The notes under the pieces: generated by a model | Database searches by the model: none | What the model was told of the DNA's origin: nothing | Seen by the model: only the letters and a program-made list of their open reading frames with translations | From: Silanimonas sp. | GTDB lineage: Bacteria > Pseudomonadota > Gammaproteobacteria > Xanthomonadales > Xanthomonadaceae | Direction: 5' to 3' | Assembly (NCBI GenBank): GCA_026005095.1 | Contig: BPKK01000012.1 | Coordinates: 1 to 64,000, forward strand | Length of the DNA: 64,000 nucleotides | Translations under genes and position numbers: made by a program | In this document: piece by piece, positions 58,304 to 64,000 of the stretch | How positions within the stretch are numbered: position 1 is the stretch's first letter | How the letters are laid out: every line of letters begins with the position of its first letter

Positions 58304-59392
58304 TCAGGGGCTCGCCGGGTTGTACACCGAGAGCGCCCAGCCCATGCGTTCATGGCCGAGCCGGTTCCAGATCGGATTCCGGCCATTGGTGAAGCTGGTA
58401 TAGCGCGGCGCGCCGGAGCCGGTGGTGCCACCGAACAGGCCGGCAGTGACGGTGCCGCCAGTATAGGTGGGGTGTACGTCGTCCGACTGGATGTAGTCGA
58501 AGCTGCTGGAGGTCGTCGCCATCTTGAAGTTGGCATCCCGCAGGGTGCTGCGCAGGGTCTGGGTGATGCGGGTGACGTAGCTGCTCTCGGTATCGCCCGG
58601 GCGGTAGCGGATGGCCTCGGAATCGACCAGTCCATCGCCATTGCTGTCGTAGTCGGCAGCCATGTACTGGGCGAAGCTGTCGGCGCATTGGAAGCCCTTC
58701 TGCCGGGCGTACTCGCACATCCAGTAGTTCATGCGCGCCAATGCCGGCAGAAAGCGGTCGCGCAGGTTCACTGTCTGGCCGGTGGCCGGGTCGCGGCAGC
58801 TGCTCTGCACGTTGTCGGCGTTGAAACCGGGGTAGTAGAGGTTGGAGATCACCTTCACCCGGGTGTTCGGATGGGCATTGGCATTGATGTAGTCCATCGC
58901 CGCCGCGACATAGGTCTTGCAGTTGTTCACCGCGGTCTCGAGCCCGCTGTAGTTGCAGGTTCCGCTCTGGCTCTTGAAGGCGGTGCGGGCCTGCAGGCCG
59001 TCGTTGCCGCACATCTCGAAGGTCACCACACGGGTGTTGCTGCTTTGCATCCAGCTGCGCTCGGCGACGATCTTGTTTTCATACACGTCACGGGCCACGG
59101 CGCCCGACTTGGCCCGGCGCACGCTCTGGATGTCGGCATTCCACAGGGCCGAGAGGTATTCGGCGTCCACCGTCGGCGCGGCGAAGCGCGCGGCATTGGT
59201 GACCGAGCCGTTGTAGCCGGCGTAGATCGAATCGCCGTAGGCCACGAGGCGGTAGGTGGTGCTGGTGCCGGCGCGATTAATGGTCCAGCTCACGTTCTGG
59301 TTGAGTGTGCTGGCGAAGGCCGGAAGAGCCAGCGCGGCCAGCGCGAGGGCCGGCACCCAGCGCCCGAGGGCGCGGAAAAGCGGTGTCTTCAT
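58304..59392 (-). CDS. Secreted SGNH/GDSL-type hydrolase
   Basis: 362 residues with signal peptide (LALAALALPAFA). SGNH blocks: LVAYGDSIYAGY (nucleophile Ser about residue 55), FEMCGNDGL (Asn of block III), and QSDDVHPTYTGG (Asp-x2-His of block V). Predicted extracytoplasmic esterase, lipase or deacetylase. The early EF-hand-like stretch ADYDSNGDGLVDSE suggests a bound calcium. It leads the operon with the anchored unknown and the Lnt-like protein. Confidence 0.9.
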   Translation of the reverse strand: MKTPLFRALGRWVPALALAALALPAFASTLNQNVSWTINRAGTSTTYRLVAYGDSIYAGYNGSVTNAARFAAPTVDAEYLSALWNADIQSVRRAKSGAVARDVYENKIVAERSWMQSSNTRVVTFEMCGNDGLQARTAFKSQSGTCNYSGLETAVNNCKTYVAAAMDYINANAHPNTRVKVISNLYYPGFNADNVQSSCRDPATGQTVNLRDRFLPALARMNYWMCEYARQKGFQCADSFAQYMAADYDSNGDGLVDSEAIRYRPGDTESSYVTRITQTLRSTLRDANFKMATTSSSFDYIQSDDVHPTYTGGTVTAGLFGGTTGSGAPRYTSFTNGRNPIWNRLGHERMGWALSVYNPASP

Positions 59393-59665
59393 CGAGGGAT
59401 CCCCTGGTCGAGGGCCGGTTCCGGGGGCTCCGCCCCGGGCCGGCCATGGCATGGGGTGCCGGATGGCCCCCCGCGACCGCGGCTCCGCTCGCTCCCCCCC
59501 GGAGCCGTCGTCGCGGAACGGACGCTAGCGTATGGATCCGGGCGCAGCAAGCCGCATGCCCTGGCCGCGCATTTACTGGCCCTTTCTCATGCTGCATAGC
59601 AGCAATGTTTCCGGATGGAAATATTGCGGCGCAGCATTGCGCTGCGCCTGCCCGCAACTATCGTT
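59393..59665. other. Intergenic region between leuB and the SGNH operon
   Basis: 273 bases without a gene. It contains two hairpins: TGCTGC-ATA-GCAGCA (59590-59604) and the stronger leuB-side hairpin listed separately. It should also hold the promoter of the SGNH operon, but I cannot single out convincing -35/-10 boxes. Confidence 0.5.
59628..59648 (-). terminator. Possible terminator after leuB
   Basis: GGCGCAGC (59628-59635) pairs with GCTGCGCC (59641-59648) around a five-base loop; on the minus strand it is followed by GCAATATTTCC, 18 bases past the leuB stop. Confidence 0.45.
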
Positions 59666-60805
59666 TCAGTCGCGCAGGGGGATCGCAGGAAAGGCCGGTT
59701 CCGGATGAAGGTAGGAAGCCATTCCGGCATGCAGGGCCGCCAGCACGGCACGGGTGATGGCCTCCGTACCGGCGCTGCCGCCGAGATCTTTGGGCCGTTC
59801 CCTCGGGTTATGTTCGCCTGCAGCCAGTACCCGGGCCACCGCCGACTCGACGCAGGCCGCCTCGCGATGCAGGGAAAGCGAGTGGCGCAGCAGCAGGGCG
59901 GTGCTGAGGATGGCAGCGATGGGATTGGCGATGCCCTGGCCGGCGATGTCCGGGGCGCTGCCGTGGATCGGCTCGAAGAGCCCGCGGGTTCCCTCGCCGA
60001 GCGAGGCCGAGGGCAGCAGCCCCATCGAGCCCGCCAGCATCGCCGCCTCGTCGGTGAGGATGTCGCCGAACAGGTTCTCGGTCAGCACCACGTCGTAGGC
60101 AGCCGGGCGGGCGATCAGGTGCATGGCCATGGAATCCACCAGCTGGTGCTCCAGCAGCACGTCCGGGTAATGGGCCTGGTGGACGCGGGTAGTGACCTCG
60201 CGCCAGAGCCGCGAAGTTTCCAACACGTTCGCCTTGTCCACCGAGCAGACCCGGCCGCGGCGGCTGCGGGCGAGGCGGAAGGCCACATGAGCCACGCGCT
60301 CGATCTCGGCCACGCTGTACTCGCACACGTCCACCGCGCGATCGGCCAGGCGTTCCTTGCGGCCGAAATAGCTGCCGCCGGTGAGTTCGCGCACCACCAG
60401 AAGATCGACGCCGCGCAGCACCTCGGGTTTGATCGCCGAGTGCGTCAGCGTGGCGGGATGCGGCTTCACCGGCCGCAGGTTGGCGAAGACGCCGAGCGCC
60501 CGGCGCAGAGCGAGCAGGCCCTGCTCTGGCCGCACCTGGGCCTTGGGATCGCTCCAGCGCGGCCCGCCCACCGCGCCCAGCAGCACGGCATCGGCGCGTT
60601 CGCAGGCGGCGAGTGTGGCCTCCGGCAGCGGGTTGCCGCAGGCCTCGATGGCGGCACCGCCGATCAGGGCGTCCTCGAAGACGAAGCGATGGCCGAAACC
60701 CTCGGCCACCGCCTCCAGCACGGCGACGGCGGCGGCGATGACCTCGGGGCCGATGCCATCGCCGGCGAGCACGGCGATGCGGGCATTCACGGTATCAGAC
60801 GACAT
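59666..60805 (-). CDS. leuB: 3-isopropylmalate dehydrogenase
   Basis: 379 residues. Oxidative decarboxylation of 3-isopropylmalate with NAD+ in leucine synthesis. Motifs: [57 protein letters not shown] and [13 protein letters not shown]. The start at 60805 overlaps leuD by 11 bases; a second ATG at 60814 is in frame. The C-terminus is about 15 residues longer than average. Last gene of leuA-leuC-leuD-leuB. Confidence 0.97.
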   Translation of the reverse strand: MSSDTVNARIAVLAGDGIGPEVIAAAVAVLEAVAEGFGHRFVFEDALIGGAAIEACGNPLPEATLAACERADAVLLGAVGGPRWSDPKAQVRPEQGLLALRRALGVFANLRPVKPHPATLTHSAIKPEVLRGVDLLVVRELTGGSYFGRKERLADRAVDVCEYSVAEIERVAHVAFRLARSRRGRVCSVDKANVLETSRLWREVTTRVHQAHYPDVLLEHQLVDSMAMHLIARPAAYDVVLTENLFGDILTDEAAMLAGSMGLLPSASLGEGTRGLFEPIHGSAPDIAGQGIANPIAAILSTALLLRHSLSLHREAACVESAVARVLAAGEHNPRERPKDLGGSAGTEAITRAVLAALHAGMASYLHPEPAFPAIPLRD

Positions 60806-61388
60806 GGGCGGCATCCTCGTGGCGGCGTTCGTATGCGGCGATGGCTTCGTGCTGGGAGAGCAGGTAGCCGAGTTCGTCCACGCCTTCGAGCAGGCAGGTG
60901 CGGGAGAAGGCATCGAGGACGAAGGGCAGGGACTCGCCCTCCGGCCAGTACACCCGGCCTTTGGCCACGTCGATCTTCAGCCTTAGCCTGGGCTGGGCGA
61001 GCAGGGTATCGACCACGGCCTCCGGCAGCACGATCGGCAGCAGGCCGTTCTTCAGAGCATTGGCGCGGAAGATATCGGCGATGCCGGCGCTGATGACGGC
61101 ACGGATGCCGGCATCGAGCAGGGCCCAGGGGGCGTGCTCGCGCGAGCTGCCGCAGCCGAAGTTGGGACCGGTCACCAGGATGCGGGCCTGCGCGGCCTCT
61201 GGACGATTGAGCACGAAATCCGGATCGGGACGGCCTTCGGCGTCGTAGCGCCAGTCATGGAAGGCGTGGCGACCGAGGCCCTCGCGCGTGGTGGTGGTGA
61301 GGAAGCGGGCCGGGATGATCTGGTCGGTATCGATATTGGCCCGTGGCAGACAGGCGATGGGAGATTCCAGGCAACGGAAGGGACTCAT
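60795..61388 (-). CDS. leuD: 3-isopropylmalate dehydratase, small subunit
   Basis: 197 residues. Swivel domain of isopropylmalate isomerase: [31 protein letters not shown], and [13 protein letters not shown] are diagnostic. Works with LeuC. Overlaps the leuC stop by four bases (ATGA) and leuB by 11. Confidence 0.98.
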   Translation of the reverse strand: MSPFRCLESPIACLPRANIDTDQIIPARFLTTTTREGLGRHAFHDWRYDAEGRPDPDFVLNRPEAAQARILVTGPNFGCGSSREHAPWALLDAGIRAVISAGIADIFRANALKNGLLPIVLPEAVVDTLLAQPRLRLKIDVAKGRVYWPEGESLPFVLDAFSRTCLLEGVDELGYLLSQHEAIAAYERRHEDAAHVV

Positions 61389-62839
61389 GCATCCACCTCA
61401 TGAGCAAAGGCCGGGGCAGGTACGGAAGGCGCAGCGCCGAGGCCGAGGAAGGGGCGGGGATCGGCCACGCAGCCAGCCACCGCGGCGGCGGCGGCGCTGG
61501 CCGGCGAGGCCAGCAGGGTGCGCGCGCCCTTGCCCTGCCGGCCTTCGAAATTGCGGTTGCTGGTGCTCACGGCGAGTTGGCCCGGGGCGACGACATCGCC
61601 ATTCATGGCAATGCACATCGAGCAGCCGGCCTCGCGCCACTCGGCCCCGGCCTCGCGCACGATGCGGTCGATGCCCTCGGCTTCGGCGGCGCGTTTCACC
61701 GCTTCCGAGCCCGGCACCACCAGCATCCGCACCCGCGGATGCACGCGGCGGCCGCGCAGTACGGCGGCGGCTTCGCGCAGATCGGAGAGCCGGCCATTGG
61801 TGCAGCTGCCGACGAAGACCACGTCCACCGGCGTGCCGGCCAGCGCCTGCCCGCCTTCGAAGCCCATGTAGGACAGGGCGCGGACGGTCTCGGGCGCCGC
61901 CGGCGGCAGGTGGCCGTCCACCGGCAGTACCTGTCCGGGATGGGTACCCCAGCTCAGGGTAGGGCGAAGCTCGCCAGCATCGATCCGTACCTCGCGGTCG
62001 AAGCACGCCCCCTCGTCGCTGCGCCACTGCCGCCAGCGCGCGGCCGCAGCCTCGAAGGCGGCGCCCTGCGGCACCCGCTCGCGGCCGCGAAGCCAGTCGA
62101 TGGTGGTGTCGTCCACGCCAATGAGACCGGCCCGGGCACCAGCCTCGATGCTCATGTTGCACACCGTCATCCGTTCCTCCATCGACAGGGCTTCGATGGC
62201 AGGACCGCGGTACTCGATGACGTGGCCGGTGCCGCCGTCCACGCCGATCCGGCCGATCAGGTGCAGGATGAGATCCTTGGCACCGCAGCCGGGGGGCAGG
62301 CGGCCCTCCACTGTCACCGCCAGCGTCTTCGGGCGCCGCTGCAGCAGGCACTGGGTGGCCAGCACATGCGCCACCTCGCTGCTGCCGATGCCGAAGGCCA
62401 GGGTTCCGAAAGCGCCGTGGGTGGCCGTGTGGCTGTCGCCGCAGACGAGGGTCATACCGGGTTGGGTGAGGCCGAGTTCCGGCCCCACCACGTGGACGAT
62501 GCCGCGCCGCCCGCTGTCCCAGTCGAACAGCTCGATGCCGTGCGCGGCGCAGTTACTGCGCAGGGCTTCGACCTGGGCCTCGGCCTCGCGCGTGGCCCAG
62601 GCGCGACGGCCCTCCGGGCCGGGGGGCAGGGTGGGTGTGCTGTGGTCCAGCGTGGCCTTGTGGCGGTCGGGTCGGCGCACCGGCAGGCCGCGGGCGGCAA
62701 GTTCGGCGAAGGCCTGCGGGCTCGTCACCTCGTGCAGCAGGTGAAGATCGATGTAGAGCAGGGCCGGGGCTTCGGCGCTTTCCGGGCGCACCAGGTGGGC
62801 ATCCCAGAGCTTGTCGAACAGGGTGCGTGGCGTGCTCAT
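61385..62839 (-). CDS. leuC: 3-isopropylmalate dehydratase, large subunit
   Basis: 484 residues. Binds a [4Fe-4S] cluster with Cys in [10 protein letters not shown] and the pair in CSMCIAMN. Other motifs: [33 protein letters not shown]. Isomerises 2- to 3-isopropylmalate together with LeuD. Overlaps the leuA stop by four bases. Confidence 0.98.
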   Translation of the reverse strand: MSTPRTLFDKLWDAHLVRPESAEAPALLYIDLHLLHEVTSPQAFAELAARGLPVRRPDRHKATLDHSTPTLPPGPEGRRAWATREAEAQVEALRSNCAAHGIELFDWDSGRRGIVHVVGPELGLTQPGMTLVCGDSHTATHGAFGTLAFGIGSSEVAHVLATQCLLQRRPKTLAVTVEGRLPPGCGAKDLILHLIGRIGVDGGTGHVIEYRGPAIEALSMEERMTVCNMSIEAGARAGLIGVDDTTIDWLRGRERVPQGAAFEAAAARWRQWRSDEGACFDREVRIDAGELRPTLSWGTHPGQVLPVDGHLPPAAPETVRALSYMGFEGGQALAGTPVDVVFVGSCTNGRLSDLREAAAVLRGRRVHPRVRMLVVPGSEAVKRAAEAEGIDRIVREAGAEWREAGCSMCIAMNGDVVAPGQLAVSTSNRNFEGRQGKGARTLLASPASAAAAAVAGCVADPRPFLGLGAAPSVPAPAFAHEVDA

Positions 62840-64000
62840 GCGCGGGCCTCCACGGTGTGGCGAGTGGCGGTCGGAAGGGGATCGGACGGCCGCGCGAGAC
62901 GCCGGGCGACGCGCTGGGCCAGCGCCAACCAGGCCAGGGCACTGGCTTCGAGGATGTCGGTGCTGGTAGCGCTGGCACTCAGCTCCTCGCCCTCATGGCG
63001 GGTGCTCAGGGAGGCCTGGCCCTGCGCGTCCTCGCCACTGCTCACGCTGTGCACGGCATAACTTTCGATGTCGAGGTGCAGGCCGCGGGCCTCGGTGAGC
63101 GCGGCGAACAGGGCATGCACCGGGCCATCGCCGCTGCCACGGCCGAAATGCGCCTCGCCGTCCGGGGCGCGCAGTTCCACCGCCGCGGCGGGTTGCTCGC
63201 CTTGGCCGGCCCCGGTGGAGAGATGAAAGGCAGTGAGCTGCCAGCCCGCACCATTCGCGTCCTCGCCCAGCACCAGGGCCTCGAGGTCGGCGTCGAAGAC
63301 CTCCTTCTTCTTCTCGGCCAGGGCCTTGAAGCGGGCGAACAGCCGCTCCTTTGCTGCGTCCTCGAGCGCGAAGCCGAGCAGTTCGAGGCGCTCGTTCACC
63401 GCCGCACGGCCGCTATGCCGTCCCAGCACCATCTGCGAGCGTGCCCAGCCCACGGTCTCGGGGCGCATGATCTCGTAGGTATCGCGGTGCTTCAGCATGC
63501 CGTGCTGGTGGATGCCGCTCTCATGGGCGAAGGCATTCGCCCCGACGATGGCCTTGTTGCGTTGCACGGCCATGCCGGTGATGCGCGAAAGCAGGCGCGA
63601 GGTGGGTACCAGGCGCGTGGTATCGATACCGGTACGGAAGGGGAAACGGTCCTTGCGCACCGATAGCGCCATGACGATCTCCTCCAGCGCGGCATTGCCG
63701 GCGCGCTCGCCGATGCCATTGATGGTGCATTCCACCTGCCGGGCGCCACCGGCGATGGCGGCAAGTGAGTTCGCCACCGCAAGCCCGAGGTCGTCGTGGC
63801 AGTGCGCCGAGAGGATGGCTTCGGCGGGCAGGGCGGTGCGCAGGCGGCGGAACAGGGCCTCGATCTCGTCCGGCGTGGTGTAGCCCACGGTGTCCGGTAC
63901 GTTCAGCGTACGGGCGCCGGCGGCAGCGGCGGCAGCAAACACGGTCTCGAGGAATTCCGGTTCGGTGCGGATGGCATCCTCGGCGGAGAACTCCACGTCG
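62836..64000 (-). CDS. leuA: 2-isopropylmalate synthase (N-terminus off window)
   Basis: About 388 C-terminal residues are present; the gene continues past 64000 (the frame reads through the GTG at 63996). Barrel segments: [38 protein letters not shown] with metal His residues, and [18 protein letters not shown]. Linker: [16 protein letters not shown] and GRHSGRAAV. The C-terminal regulatory domain (about 150 residues) is complete, so leucine feedback is expected. Leads the leu operon. Confidence 0.97.
   Translation of the reverse strand, partial: DVEFSAEDAIRTEPEFLETVFAAAAAAGARTLNVPDTVGYTTPDEIEALFRRLRTALPAEAILSAHCHDDLGLAVANSLAAIAGGARQVECTINGIGERAGNAALEEIVMALSVRKDRFPFRTGIDTTRLVPTSRLLSRITGMAVQRNKAIVGANAFAHESGIHQHGMLKHRDTYEIMRPETVGWARSQMVLGRHSGRAAVNERLELLGFALEDAAKERLFARFKALAEKKKEVFDADLEALVLGEDANGAGWQLTAFHLSTGAGQGEQPAAAVELRAPDGEAHFGRGSGDGPVHALFAALTEARGLHLDIESYAVHSVSSGEDAQGQASLSTRHEGEELSASATSTDILEASALAWLALAQRVARRLARPSDPLPTATRHTVEARA

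Overview
The window is a high-GC proteobacterial chromosome segment with no rRNA, tRNA, CRISPR array, prophage or insertion sequence that I can recognise. TonB-dependent receptors of the Xanthomonas/Caulobacter type, a flavin-dependent halogenase beside one of them, a leuA-leuC-leuD-leuB operon, a short adenylate kinase, a pyrophosphate-dependent phosphofructokinase and a membrane pyrophosphatase together suggest a gammaproteobacterium of the Xanthomonadales (Lysobacterales). The species cannot be named from this sequence.

Layout. 1-4.8 kb: a TetR repressor gene, cut by the window edge, divergent from an RND efflux pair (adaptor and pump) that carries three single-base frameshifts. 4.9-7.0 kb: a TPP riboswitch and thiC. 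7.2-8.4 kb: two tandem DUF4136 lipoproteins. 8.4-30.6 kb: an alpha-glucan region. It holds an operon read on the minus strand (glgP-glgB-glgX-malQ), an exported pullulanase, a degenerate HD-GYP protein, a flavin-dependent halogenase with a DUF6445 protein, a large TonB receptor, a second TonB receptor and an SLC45-like sugar transporter. Five near-identical 14-bp palindromes of LacI/GalR type sit before these units and tie them into one regulon: outer-membrane uptake, extracytoplasmic debranching, inner-membrane transport, cytoplasmic phosphorolysis. The regulator gene is not in the window.

30.7-40.4 kb: a thiol-redox pair (DsbD-like protein plus redoxin), a fasciclin protein, two tandem HDOD proteins, inorganic pyrophosphatase, a Nudix hydrolase, and a SulP transporter with a universal stress protein. 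40.4-45.3 kb: two complete bufferin-type RiPP cassettes in tandem, each with a Cys-rich precursor, a DUF692/MNIO maturase and a DUF2063 partner; the first also has a DoxX protein. 45.9-49.3 kb: a K+-independent H+-pyrophosphatase, then an ECF sigma factor with a DUF1109/NrsF-type membrane anti-sigma factor. Three promoters share TGTAACC-N16-CG(A/T)A: one before each bufferin precursor and one before the sigma gene. This points to a self-regulated sigma/anti-sigma switch controlling both peptide cassettes, and I consider it the most interesting system here.

49.4-64 kb: a GGDEF-EAL protein, PPi-dependent phosphofructokinase, adk, mpl, a three-gene cell-envelope operon (SGNH hydrolase, unknown anchored protein, Lnt-like protein with a large C-terminal extension), and leuA-leuC-leuD-leuB, with leuA running off the window. 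Pyrophosphatase, H+-pyrophosphatase and PPi-phosphofructokinase within 16 kb suggest a pyrophosphate-aware energy economy.
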